DNA of 32,589 nt from Gemmatimonadota bacterium (GCA_947461225.1 CANHJV010000028.1:1-32589); one strand, 5' to 3'. Shown: positions 11,723-19,986, counted from the stretch's first letter. A program made the numbers and translations. The notes: generated from the letters alone by a model not told the origin.

Positions 11723-13727
11723 CCTTTTTCGTCGTGACGCTGTGACCTCGCCTTCCGTTGTGCCCGATGCTGTGTCGCTGCCGCTCGGTCGTGTCGTCGC
11801 GACCGAGAAAAAGCCCAATACGCCGCACGAGTTTCATTTCTGGACCGCGATCGATGCGCCCATCGGGATCGGCACGATCGTGCGCGTGGAGGGCAACACG
11901 CCAGTGGAGAACGTGATCCCACGCGTGTACGGGGTCGTCGTCGAAGGCTTCAGCTATAGCGATCTCCAGTCACCGCTGCACGATGTGCTCGGCCACGATG
12001 GCCGTCCGCACGCGGGGCCGCTGTCGCACACCGATCGCACCGAAATCCGGTTGTACACGGCGTCCGTGTTGCGGCACATCCCCGAAGAACCGTTGCAGCC
12101 GGTGCCGCTCGGGGCCGTGTATCTCGCCGACGATGCCGATGTGGCCGTGGCGCTGCGCATGGATGGCTACATCACGGGTGAATCATCTACCGGCATTCCG
12201 GTGGGCATGTACCGGGCCGGTGGCATGCGGTCGCCGATCTTCCTCGACGCCGATTTCCTGGTAGGACCGGAAGCCGCACACCTGAACATCTCCGGAGTGT
12301 CGGGACTCGCCACGAAGACCAGCGCCATCGAATGGCTGCTGCAGTCGATCTTCGCGCATTTCCCTGCCCATCGCGGAACCGTGGCCGCGGTGTGCTTCAA
12401 CGTGAAGGGGCCCGACCTGTGCTTCCTCGATCAGCCGGGCAAGCTCGAGCCGGCCGATCTCGAGATGTACGAGATGCTCGGCGTGCCACCGACGCCGTTT
12501 CAGGACGTGCAATACTTCGCGCCGTTCACCGCCCGCGGCTTCGCGCTGAACACGTTACGCTCCCATCCGGCGCTCGCCGACAGTGTGTCGCCGCTCACGT
12601 GGGGCCTCGGTGAAGTGCTGCAGTTCGCCGAGGTATTGCTGAACAAGGACGACATCGATGCGAAGGCCGACGCGCTCATCGATTTCATCCGAGAGCGCGT
12701 CGTCGGTAAGGACTTCGAGGAGCCCGGCTTTTCACGCACGCACCGCGTGCAGTCGTTCGCCGATCTCGACGCCTGGTTCCGCGATGTGCTGCGCAAGCTC
12801 GAGGATTCCAACGGCGACACGTGGCGCACCCACCACGCGGCCACCGTGCGCAAAGTCCGCAATCGGCTCTCCAATCTGTCCACGCGCTGCGCGGGCTTGG
12901 TGACCGACGATGGCGCCGTGTCCGATCTGCCCTTCGGGAGCTTTGTGGATCGCGCGGTGTACGTGGTCGATGTCGCTAATGTGGAGGAAGACGCGCAGGA
13001 TCTCGTTTTCGCCCGCGTGGTGTCCCGGTTGCGCGAACAACTCGAGCGACGAGAACTCGGCGTCGATCACGTCATCGTCTTCGTCGATGAGCTGAACAAG
13101 TATGCGCCTCATGATGGTCCCGATACGTATGTCCGCAAAATGCTGCTCGATATCGCCGAACGTGGTCGATACCTCGGGCTGGTGCTCTTCGGCGCCCAGC
13201 AATTCCGCTCGCAGGTGCATCGTCGCGTGACCGGCAACGCGGGGACCGCGCTATACGGGCGTATGGATGGTGATGAGCTGGCATCGCCCGGGTATCAGGT
13301 GCTGAGCCCGGCGATCAAGGCGCGCATGGCCACGCTCGACAAGGGGCAGCTCATGGTGCGGCATCCGCATTTCACGCAGCCGGTTTTCGTGCGCTTTCCC
13401 CGTCCGTCCGTGATGTCCGGTCGCGAGGGCGTGGAGCGCTTCCCGCAGGCGCCGGAGCCGTCGCTCGCGCAGGCGGTCACGCGTGAGCTGCGTCGCCTCG
13501 ACGAGACCATCGACCTGGGTTTCGTGCAGCAGACGATTCTGCTGTACGACGAGCCGGTGGTGCTGGCCGCGCGCAATGCGGTCGTGCGAACGCGTCCCGA
13601 CGATGTGAAGCGTGCCTTCGCGCGCGAACTCGCACGTCGGTCGCGCCCGACCGCGAGCGACGTCGAGTCGGTGACCCCGCGACCGCGCGCCCTGCGGTCG
13701 TTCTCCCCCGACGAATACGGCGGATGA
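11703..13727 (+). CDS. herA: HerA-like hexameric DNA translocase/ATPase
   Basis: This is a predicted 674-residue ATPase of the HerA/FtsK group, expected to pump DNA into its nuclease partner. The N-terminal ~130 residues (LGRVVATEKKP to PRVYGVVVEGFSYSD) look like the HAS barrel of HerA. The P-loop site reads ISGVSGLATKTSA (198-207), a GxxGxxxKT variant instead of GxxGxGKS; K205 and the next threonine are kept. Walker B is HVIVFVDELNKYAP with D462 and E463. Later segments GRYLGLVLFGAQQFRSQV and ALYGRMDGDEL match the sensor and arginine-finger region. ATG 11703 overlaps the end of nurA; GTG 11742 is an alternative start. It overlaps the next gene by 4 nt. The family is well supported; activity with the altered P-loop is uncertain. 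Confidence 0.82.
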   Translation: MRSSAFDLFRRDAVTSPSVVPDAVSLPLGRVVATEKKPNTPHEFHFWTAIDAPIGIGTIVRVEGNTPVENVIPRVYGVVVEGFSYSDLQSPLHDVLGHDGRPHAGPLSHTDRTEIRLYTASVLRHIPEEPLQPVPLGAVYLADDADVAVALRMDGYITGESSTGIPVGMYRAGGMRSPIFLDADFLVGPEAAHLNISGVSGLATKTSAIEWLLQSIFAHFPAHRGTVAAVCFNVKGPDLCFLDQPGKLEPADLEMYEMLGVPPTPFQDVQYFAPFTARGFALNTLRSHPALADSVSPLTWGLGEVLQFAEVLLNKDDIDAKADALIDFIRERVVGKDFEEPGFSRTHRVQSFADLDAWFRDVLRKLEDSNGDTWRTHHAATVRKVRNRLSNLSTRCAGLVTDDGAVSDLPFGSFVDRAVYVVDVANVEEDAQDLVFARVVSRLREQLERRELGVDHVIVFVDELNKYAPHDGPDTYVRKMLLDIAERGRYLGLVLFGAQQFRSQVHRRVTGNAGTALYGRMDGDELASPGYQVLSPAIKARMATLDKGQLMVRHPHFTQPVFVRFPRPSVMSGREGVERFPQAPEPSLAQAVTRELRRLDETIDLGFVQQTILLYDEPVVLAARNAVVRTRPDDVKRAFARELARRSRPTASDVESVTPRPRALRSFSPDEYGG

Positions 13728-14710
13728 CGTCGGCTGTGCGCGTCCGCGGGTGGTGGATCGCCCGGATGTGTGGTGTGCTCACCGGCTCGTGTACGCTTGT
13801 GTGCGCGCTGGCCTTGCCGCCAGCGCTGCGCGCGCAGTCGATGCGAGTTGGTCCCGATGGTGTGTCGCTCATTGTGCGACCGCGCGTCGGTGACACCCTG
13901 CGTCTCCAGATGGAGCAGACCATCGAGATGAGCGGACGACGCACGGAATCGTCGGTGCCGCCGGTGGGCTCGGGCGCTGGCATCGACGGGCGTCGCGCCG
14001 GCGGGACAACGCTGCCGGCCGCTAAGTCGCCGGAGTACGGGCCGCGTCGCACGCGCGCCTCGCTCCGGGTCACGAAGCTCGTGATGTATGCGCACTCGCT
14101 CGTCGAGGCGAGCGATCTATCGACCACGACCTTGCTGGCCACGACCGACTCGATGGCCATGTGGGCCGGGGCGCCCGCTGAACAGGGGCGGCCGGAGATG
14201 CTCCCGCTTCCCGCCGACGGACGGCAGGTGCGGGTTCGCGTGACGCCCGATGGGGGCATGCGGGTGAGCGATCCACCGCCGGGGGCCATGGAACTCGGGG
14301 CCACGCTGGCCTCGATGCCCGCGCTGTTGCCCACCCATGCGGTGCGCGTGGGCGAGCGCTGGGTGCGCGACATCGTGCTCCCGTCGCTTCCCGTGAGCGG
14401 CTATCGTGCCGACGGCGTGGTGCGCACGCGATTCCGCCTCGATTCCCTCACCCAGGGTGGACGGAACGCGTGGATCTCCATGGATGGCGAACTCCGACGG
14501 GATGGCGCCGCGCGCGAACTGCCGGCCGGCACGCGGGTGGTCACGGCCGGCACCGTGCTCGGCACCATGGTCCTTGATCGGCTCCGTGCCTGGATCGTCG
14601 ATGCCCGCACCGTGATCGACGTGCAGTCCGAGGTCACGCCCGGTCCAGCCGACGCGGCTCGGCCCATGTTGCTGGATCTGCGCATCGTGCAGCGGATTCG
14701 CGTCCGCTGA
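13724..14710 (+). CDS. Exported protein of unknown function within the herA-sbcCD cluster
   Basis: I do not recognise the family of this 328-residue protein. It opens with a basic N-terminus and a hydrophobic stretch ending PPALRAQS, a plausible Sec signal peptide of about 38 residues. The mature part is rich in beta-type segments (VSLIVRPRVGDTLRLQMEQ, GRQVRVRVTPDGGMRVS) with no catalytic motif or further membrane segment. Its ATG overlaps the herA stop (ATGA), so it is probably translationally coupled to herA although it would leave the cytoplasm. A 57-nt gap with its own promoter separates it from sbcD. It may simply be a hitchhiker. The coding call is firm from length, frame overlap and composition; function is unknown. 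Confidence 0.7.
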   Translation: MTSAVRVRGWWIARMCGVLTGSCTLVCALALPPALRAQSMRVGPDGVSLIVRPRVGDTLRLQMEQTIEMSGRRTESSVPPVGSGAGIDGRRAGGTTLPAAKSPEYGPRRTRASLRVTKLVMYAHSLVEASDLSTTTLLATTDSMAMWAGAPAEQGRPEMLPLPADGRQVRVRVTPDGGMRVSDPPPGAMELGATLASMPALLPTHAVRVGERWVRDIVLPSLPVSGYRADGVVRTRFRLDSLTQGGRNAWISMDGELRRDGAARELPAGTRVVTAGTVLGTMVLDRLRAWIVDARTVIDVQSEVTPGPADAARPMLLDLRIVQRIRVR

Positions 14711-14734
14711 ACAGCGAGAGCGCCGCTTCGCGCT

Positions 14735-14762
14735 TTGAGCGGGCGTGGTCGTTCTGTAGCTT
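14735..14762 (+). promoter_or_regulatory. Promoter of sbcDC, leaderless geometry
   Basis: TTGAGC (14735-14740) lies 16 nt before TAGCTT (14757-14762); shifting the -35 to TTTGAG gives 17 nt. The sbcD ATG begins 5 nt after the -10 box and no Shine-Dalgarno is seen. sbcD can thus be expressed apart from herA. Confidence 0.45.
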
Positions 14763-14767
14763 GCAGC

Positions 14768-15964
14768 ATGCGCCTGGTCCATCTCAGCGATCTCCATCTC
14801 GGATTCCGCCAGTATCAACGGCTCACGCCGACCGGAATCAACCAGCGCGAAGCTGATGTCGCCGCGACCGCGTCGCGGGCGGTCGCCCAGATCATTGCCT
14901 GTGCCCCCGATCTGATCGTGGTGGGCGGCGATGTGTTTCACACGGTGCGCCCCTCGAACCCGGCGATTCTGCACGCCTTTCGCACCTTCTCGGCCCTGCG
15001 CGATCGGCTCCCCGATACGCCGATCGTGATGGTGGCCGGCAATCACGATGCGCCGCGCACGTCGGAAACGGGGTGCATCCTACGGCTCTTTCGTGAAATC
15101 GGCGTGCACGTCGCCGATGCGAAGGCCGAACTGTTCACCTTTGCGGGGCGTTCGCTCGCGGTGCTGGCGGTGCCCGACGTGCCCGGGATCGATCGTCCGC
15201 CCTTCGTGCCGCCCGAAGGCTTCGAGCACACGGTGCTGCTGCTGCATGGTGAGATCGCCGGCATGCTCCCCGCGCACGCGGCCCCCGCCGATCGGGCGGC
15301 CATCGAGATCGATCCGGCGGAACTGCACGCCGAGCAGTGGAGCTATGTGGCGCTCGGCCACTACCACGTGTATCGCGAAGTGGCCACGCGGGCGTACTAC
15401 AGCGGCTCGCTCGACTACACGAGTTCGAATCCGTGGGGGGAACTGCGCGAGGAACGCGAGCAGCGCATCCCCGGCAAGGGCTTTATCGAACACGATCTCG
15501 TGTCGGGTGCCCATCGCTTTCATCCGGTGGCGCCATCGCGCCCGTTGTTGGATCTCGAACCGATCGATGCCAGTGGGATGGGCGCGACCGACGTCGACAG
15601 CGCGTTGCGTGCACGGGTCGACAGCGCGATCGGCGGGATCGACGACCGCGTCGTGCGCGTCACGGTGCGCAACATCGCGCGACACATCGTGCGCGAACTC
15701 AATCACGACGCGCTGCGCGAGTATCGGAAGCGCGCCATGCACTTCCATCTCGACACGCGTCGGCCGGAAGTCCTGGCGCGTCGTGGCAAGGGAGAAGGCG
15801 CGCCGGGCCGTCGGGCCACCTTGCCTGAGCTGGTGGCAGAGCGACTCAACGAGCGTCCGTTGCCGCCCGGAGTGGATCGAGAACAGCTCGTCTCGCTCGG
15901 CTTGCGCTATCTGCAGCAGGCCGAAGACGCCGCGATGGCCGCCCTTCCTGTGCTGGAGGGCTGA
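14768..15964 (+). CDS. sbcD: Exonuclease SbcD/Mre11 subunit
   Basis: This is the metallo-phosphoesterase nuclease of the SbcCD (Mre11-Rad50) complex, which opens hairpins and blocked double-strand ends. The 398-residue length is typical. All metal-binding motifs are present: HLSDLHLG (D8, H10), VVGGDVFH (D55), VAGNHD (N92, H93), LLLHGEI (H160) and LGHYHVYR (H198, H200). The ATG at 14768 places the first motif at the very start, as usual, and shortens the ORF-track form by 11 codons. sbcC begins 3 nt after the stop. The C-terminal ~100 residues are Arg/Glu-rich and probably bind DNA and SbcC. The identification is secure. Confidence 0.95.
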   Translation: MRLVHLSDLHLGFRQYQRLTPTGINQREADVAATASRAVAQIIACAPDLIVVGGDVFHTVRPSNPAILHAFRTFSALRDRLPDTPIVMVAGNHDAPRTSETGCILRLFREIGVHVADAKAELFTFAGRSLAVLAVPDVPGIDRPPFVPPEGFEHTVLLLHGEIAGMLPAHAAPADRAAIEIDPAELHAEQWSYVALGHYHVYREVATRAYYSGSLDYTSSNPWGELREEREQRIPGKGFIEHDLVSGAHRFHPVAPSRPLLDLEPIDASGMGATDVDSALRARVDSAIGGIDDRVVRVTVRNIARHIVRELNHDALREYRKRAMHFHLDTRRPEVLARRGKGEGAPGRRATLPELVAERLNERPLPPGVDREQLVSLGLRYLQQAEDAAMAALPVLEG

Positions 15965-15967
15965 CGG

Positions 15968-18445
15968 ATGCGACTGATCTCCCTCCGCCTCCAGAACTTC
16001 CGTCAGCACGCGGACACGCGCATCGAGTTCGAGCGTGGACTGACGGGCATCATCGGGCCCAACGGGTCAGGGAAGTCCACACTGTTGGAAGCGATTGCCT
16101 GGTCGTTGTACGGCACGCCCGCCGCACGAGGCACGCGCGATTCCATCCGGTTCTCACGCGCCGCACCGCGCGCCTCTGTAAAGGTGGAGCTGGAGTTCGA
16201 GCTCGCCGGCCACCGCTATCGCGTGATGCGCGGCCTCACGAACGCCGAGGTCTTCCTCGATGGCGGCGATGTGCCGATCGCCAACACGATTACCGGCGCC
16301 ACGGAGTTGCTGCAGCGACGGCTCGGCATGACGCGTTCCGAGTTCTTTCACACCTACTTCACGGGCCAGAAGGAACTCGATGTCATGGCCTCGCTCGGGG
16401 CGGCGGAGCGGGCCCGCTTCCTCTCGCGTGTGTTGGGCTACGATCGGATCAGCGGCGCGCAGGAGATTGCGCGCGAGCGTCGTCGCGCGCTCATGGCGGA
16501 AATCAACGGGCTCAAGCAGGGCATGCCCGACGCTGACGCCATCTGGCGCGGCGTGGCCGATGCCGAAGCCCGATTGGCGGTGGCGCGAACGCGTGCCGCC
16601 GAAGCCGACGTGGCGCGCGTTAGCACGGCCGAACGCCTGAGCGCGGTGGCACCGCAGTGGCTCGATGCGCAGGCGCAGCGGGACCAGATGCAGCAGCTGC
16701 TGGCCGAGCTGCGCGTGGCCGAGAGCGAGGCGATGGGATTCGCCCGCGATGTGGAGCGGCTCGATCGCGAGCTCGACGCCGTGGCCGTGGCGCACAGCGA
16801 GCTGGCGCCGTTGCGTGAGGCGATTTTGCCGCTGCTGTCGTTACGGGCCGAACTGGAATCGCTGGAGCAGCTCGCGGCGGCCGACGCGCGACGGCAGGCG
16901 TTGATGGAGCGGGTGCGTACCGCGGCCGAGGACGACGCCAAGCTGGCCGAACGTGCCACGCGACTGGAATCGGCGCCGACGCTGGAACGCGATGCGCAAC
17001 AGCAGCTCACTACGCTTCGCGGCACGCTCACCGAGGTGGAGCGGACGTTTGACGCCGAGAGCAAGGCCTGGACGAGGGATGGACAGGAGGCGGAGACCCG
17101 TCTCGAGGCTCTCCGACGGCAGTACGCGGAGTTGACCGACCAGCGCGACACGCTCGAGGGCCTCGGCGAGGAATCCCCGTGCCCCACGTGCGGGCGGCCG
17201 CTCGGTGCGTCCTATCGTGGCGTGCTCGACTTGCTCAACGAGCAGATCGAGACCGTGCGCATCGATGGGAACTACTACCGACAGCGCGTCGAACAGCTCG
17301 CCGCCATGCCGGCGGCCATCGAACTGATGGACGAGCAGCGCCGCACCCTGCAGACCGAGCTGTCGGCGGCCGAGCGGCGGCTGCTGCGAATTCAGAACGC
17401 GCTGGTGGAGGCCACGCAGGTCGCGGATGCGCGGGCTGAGCTGGCCACACGACTCGCGCAGGCGACGGAGCAACTGGCGGCGCTACCGCTGGGCTACGAC
17501 GCGCAGCGGCATCGCGCGTTGCGCGACGAGGTCGTGCGATTGCAGGAACTCGAAACGAAGGCCGCGCGGGTAGGCGGGCTCGTGGAGCGTGAGGATATCA
17601 CGCGCAGCGAACGGTTGCGTGTCACGGTCGTGCGAGACGCGGCGCGTACGAAGGTCGTCGAGCTCGAGCGGCAACGTACCGCGCTCGGGATGGACGACAC
17701 GTCGTATCAGCGTGTCCGTGACGCCCATGAGCGTGCCGCGACCGAAGCCCGTCGGGCGGAGCTCGATGCGGTCGGCGCCGCGGGCGAAGCGGAGCGGGCG
17801 CGGGCTGCGCTCGACAGCGCCGAGCAGGGGCGACGCGATCTCGCGCGGCTGCAGGAAACGCTCGACGTGCTCGAGAAGGACAAGCAGCTGCACGATGAGC
17901 TCGATCGCGCGCTCACCGACCTGCGCACCGATCTCAACTTCCAGTTGCGCCCGGAGCTGGCCGAGATCGCCAGCGGATTCCTCGATGGGCTGACGGATGG
18001 GCGGTACAGTGCGCTGGAGTTCGACGAGGACTACAAGGTGCTCGTCATGGAGGAGGGGCTCCCCAAGCCCGTCATCTCCGGCGGCGAGGAGGACCTGTGT
18101 AATCTCGTGCTGCGCTTGGCGATTTCGCAGATGATCGCCGAACGTGCCGGGCAGGCATTCTCGTTGCTCATTCTCGACGAAGTGTTCGGGTCACTCGACG
18201 AAACACGCCGGGCGAATGTGGTCGAACTCTTGCGCCATCTGCATGATCGATTCGAGCAGGTCATCGTGATCACGCACATCGAGCAGGTCCGTGAAGGACT
18301 CGATCGCGTGCTGTTGGTGCGCTTCGACGAGACGCGCGGGTGCAGTGTGGTGCACACCAGCGCGCCGGCGCTGCCCGATGAGCCGCTCGACGACGAGCTC
18401 GTCGGGGCCGACGGTCGCAGCCCGCTGACGCTGGCGGACACATGA
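15968..18445 (+). CDS. sbcC: Exonuclease SbcC/Rad50 ATPase subunit
   Basis: This is the SMC-like ATPase partner of SbcD, which holds DNA ends and gates nuclease access. The N-terminal half ATPase has Walker A GPNGSGKST (30-38). Residues ~180-395 and ~420-670 are long Glu/Arg/Ala-rich coiled coils. Between them is a zinc hook, CPTC, with C405 and C408, that joins two molecules. The C-terminal half has the signature ISGGEEDLCNL (S704) and Walker B LLILDEVFGSLD (D737, E738). At 825 residues it is on the short side for the family because the coils are modest. It starts 3 nt after sbcD and its TGA overlaps the next ATG. The function is secure. Confidence 0.95.
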   Translation: MRLISLRLQNFRQHADTRIEFERGLTGIIGPNGSGKSTLLEAIAWSLYGTPAARGTRDSIRFSRAAPRASVKVELEFELAGHRYRVMRGLTNAEVFLDGGDVPIANTITGATELLQRRLGMTRSEFFHTYFTGQKELDVMASLGAAERARFLSRVLGYDRISGAQEIARERRRALMAEINGLKQGMPDADAIWRGVADAEARLAVARTRAAEADVARVSTAERLSAVAPQWLDAQAQRDQMQQLLAELRVAESEAMGFARDVERLDRELDAVAVAHSELAPLREAILPLLSLRAELESLEQLAAADARRQALMERVRTAAEDDAKLAERATRLESAPTLERDAQQQLTTLRGTLTEVERTFDAESKAWTRDGQEAETRLEALRRQYAELTDQRDTLEGLGEESPCPTCGRPLGASYRGVLDLLNEQIETVRIDGNYYRQRVEQLAAMPAAIELMDEQRRTLQTELSAAERRLLRIQNALVEATQVADARAELATRLAQATEQLAALPLGYDAQRHRALRDEVVRLQELETKAARVGGLVEREDITRSERLRVTVVRDAARTKVVELERQRTALGMDDTSYQRVRDAHERAATEARRAELDAVGAAGEAERARAALDSAEQGRRDLARLQETLDVLEKDKQLHDELDRALTDLRTDLNFQLRPELAEIASGFLDGLTDGRYSALEFDEDYKVLVMEEGLPKPVISGGEEDLCNLVLRLAISQMIAERAGQAFSLLILDEVFGSLDETRRANVVELLRHLHDRFEQVIVITHIEQVREGLDRVLLVRFDETRGCSVVHTSAPALPDEPLDDELVGADGRSPLTLADT

Positions 18446-19419
18446 CCGCGACGCCGCGTCCCTGGCGCACGGCCCGTCCGCTCGAGGGGCCAAGCGTCGC
18501 CACCATCGACGACATTCCGCAGCTCAACGAGGTGTTCGCGGACGCGTTCACGGAGCGCTACCGGAAGGATGGTATGAATGGCGTGCGCGTGCCGCCGCTC
18601 AATCCGGCGATCTGGCGTTACGCGATCGAGGACGCCGGCGACGGTGCGCTGTGCTGGCGCGACGAACGTGGGCGCATTGCCGCGTTCAACATCGTGCATC
18701 ACTCCGGTACGGAAGGCTGGATGGGGCCGCTGTGCGTCCGTCCCGACTGCCAAGGCGCCGGACTGGGAAAGATCATCGTCGAAAGCGGCATGCGCTGGCT
18801 GCGCCAGCAGTCGGTGAAGGTGATCGGACTCGAGACGATGCCGCGCACGATGGACAACATCGGTTTCTACTCGAATCTCGGATTCGTCCCCGGCCATCTC
18901 ACGGTCACGCTGACGCTCGAGGCGGCGTTGGGCGAGCGCGCGCCGTCATTATTGTCGCGGTTGTCGTTGCGCGAGAAAGCGGCCGCGATGGCCGCGTGTC
19001 GCGATCTCACGCTGCGGGTCATGCCCGGGTACGACTTCACGCGCGAGCTCGAACTCACCGATCGTCACGCACTGGGCGACACCATTCTGATGGGGCCGCT
19101 CGAGGCGCCGACCGGATTCGCGGTCTGTCACACCGTTCCGCTGGTCGAGGGGCGGACGCGGGACGAACTCCGTGTGCTCAAGCTCGTGCTGGCCAGGCGA
19201 AGCGGCCTGCCCGCGTTGCTGGGCAGTCTCGCGGATCTGGCGCGCCGATCAGGAACACGGCGTGTCGCGATTCGGCTGCAGGGCGATTACCCGGATGCGT
19301 ATCGTACCCTGGTCGCGCTGGGCGCGCGGGTGCGCTGGACGGATCTGCGGATGAGCGCCTACGGCTGGAACGAAGTCCCTCCCACCGAGGGCATGGTGCT
19401 CTCGAATTGGGAGATTTGA
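18442..19419 (+). CDS. GNAT-family N-acetyltransferase, probably tandem GNAT
   Basis: This is a predicted acetyltransferase of 325 residues. The first ~150 residues form a clear GNAT domain: a WMGPLCVRPDCQGAGLGKIIV strand-loop-helix holds the acetyl-CoA pyrophosphate-binding RPDCQGAGLG, followed by GLETMPRTMDNIGFYSNLGF. The rest looks like a second, diverged GNAT half ending RMSAYGWNEVPP. The ATG overlaps the sbcC stop (ATGA), so it is translated with the repair genes, yet nothing in the sequence ties it to DNA. The substrate is unknown; small molecules or protein N-termini or lysines are all possible. It ends 12 nt from the convergent small membrane protein gene. Confidence 0.82.
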   Translation: MTATPRPWRTARPLEGPSVATIDDIPQLNEVFADAFTERYRKDGMNGVRVPPLNPAIWRYAIEDAGDGALCWRDERGRIAAFNIVHHSGTEGWMGPLCVRPDCQGAGLGKIIVESGMRWLRQQSVKVIGLETMPRTMDNIGFYSNLGFVPGHLTVTLTLEAALGERAPSLLSRLSLREKAAAMAACRDLTLRVMPGYDFTRELELTDRHALGDTILMGPLEAPTGFAVCHTVPLVEGRTRDELRVLKLVLARRSGLPALLGSLADLARRSGTRRVAIRLQGDYPDAYRTLVALGARVRWTDLRMSAYGWNEVPPTEGMVLSNWEI

Positions 19420-19431
19420 GACCGTGGGGGG

Positions 19432-19617
19432 TTAGCGCTTCTGGTCTGGACCCGACGGGGTGTCGCGCACGACGATGCGCCAGATCACGAGAAAGACGCC
19501 ACCGGTGAGCATCAGGTGGATCCAACCGGGGGCGTCGGTCGTATACGTGACACCGCCCCACGCGATGAGCATCACGATTCCGGCAAGCAGATAGAGGTCC
19601 ATGCCGTAATCTCGCAT
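19432..19617 (-). CDS. Small two-helix membrane protein, DUF5670/lmo0937-like
   Basis: This 61-residue protein has two hydrophobic segments, LYLLAGIVMLIAWGGVTY and WIHLMLTGGVFLVIWRIVV, joined by a short turn, and a polar charged tail. This matches the small lmo0937-type (DUF5670) family, where a glycine/tryptophan-isoleucine-histidine turn precedes the second helix. The function of that family is not known; some members are associated with stress. The start may be ATG 19617 or the internal ATG five codons later. Its upstream side faces the structured RNA promoter, so the two are divergent. The coding call is good; the family call is from memory of the pattern. Confidence 0.65.
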   Translation of the reverse strand: MRDYGMDLYLLAGIVMLIAWGGVTYTTDAPGWIHLMLTGGVFLVIWRIVVRDTPSGPDQKR

Positions 19618-19646
19618 TGCGCACGCCGTGGCGCACCATATACAAT
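19617..19646 (+). promoter_or_regulatory. Promoter of the structured RNA
   Basis: TTGCGC (19617-19622) and TACAAT (19641-19646) are separated by 18 nt and point to a transcript starting near 19653. TACAAT is one of the best sigma-70-type -10 boxes in the window. The -35 overlaps the start codon of the divergent small membrane protein gene. Confidence 0.5.
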
Positions 19647-19652
19647 ATCGGC

Positions 19653-19882
19653 GTGTAGTACCGATCCTCCGGGGTCGATACTCAACCCGTATGCGGGGCG
19701 GAGAGAATTACCTCTTGAGCCGATAAGTCCTAAGAAAAGGTCCGACAGACTGCGTTTACGTCATGCCCCAGTGCGGGGAAGGCGACCGCGCGGTGAGGAC
19801 CTTATCAGTATTCTTTGGGCTTCAAGACCTCCTCTTCGTTCCGCACCTTGTGCGAAAGCCCCGCCGGTTGGCGGGGCTTTCG
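19653..19882 (+). ncRNA. Structured RNA, candidate 6S-like RNA
   Basis: This gene-free stretch folds well by eye. A first hairpin pairs 19658-19667 with 19672-19681 (9 of 10 pairs, loop UCCG), and a second is CCCG-UAUG-CGGG at 19686-19697. A rod follows. Its base pairs GCGGA (19698-19702) with UCCGC (19840-19844); then comes a large internal bubble; then an apical arm closed by GGUCC (19739-19743) and GGACC (19797-19801) with nested CUGCG/CGCGG, GUC/GAC and CCCC/GGGG. The 5' bubble strand has TTGAGCCGATA (19715-19725), close to the CTGAGCCGATA of E. coli 6S RNA. The 3' strand can form a small hairpin, as in 6S. The bubble strands can also pair (UCUUGAGCC with GGGCUUCAAGA). 6S RNA mimics an open promoter and binds RNA polymerase. 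An attenuator leader for the pterin genes is the alternative. The structure is seen; the identity is inferred. Confidence 0.5.
19853..19882 (+). terminator. Strong intrinsic terminator of the structured RNA
   Basis: CGAAAGCCCCGCC and GGCGGGGCTTTCG form a perfect 13-bp stem with the tetraloop GGTT, followed by TGTGTCTGTCC. It ends the RNA about 100 nt before the pterin synthase start and would insulate that operon. The following ~100 nt (19883-19986) hold no promoter I can support. Confidence 0.85.
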
Positions 19883-19986
19883 TGTGTCTGTCCCTGAGCC
19901 GAAGGTCGTGGGCTGCCGTACTGGCACGCACCGGGGCGACGGGCCGGCCGATGGAACCTCTCCCCCGTTCGGGTCGTTGGGTACCT

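Noticed and set aside
15420-15436. GAGTTCGAATCC, resembling a tRNA T-loop
   Set aside because: It lies in frame within sbcD (YTSSNPWG region), and no acceptor or anticodon stem surrounds it.
19516-19986. N-terminal extension of the pterin synthase in the ORF track
   Set aside because: It runs through the small membrane protein gene on the other strand, the structured RNA and a 13-bp terminator; the PTPS fold starts at 19987.
19883-19986. Possible riboswitch for the pterin operon downstream of the terminator
   Set aside because: No known preQ1 or THF riboswitch pattern could be found in this short stretch, and no competing structure near the start codon was seen.
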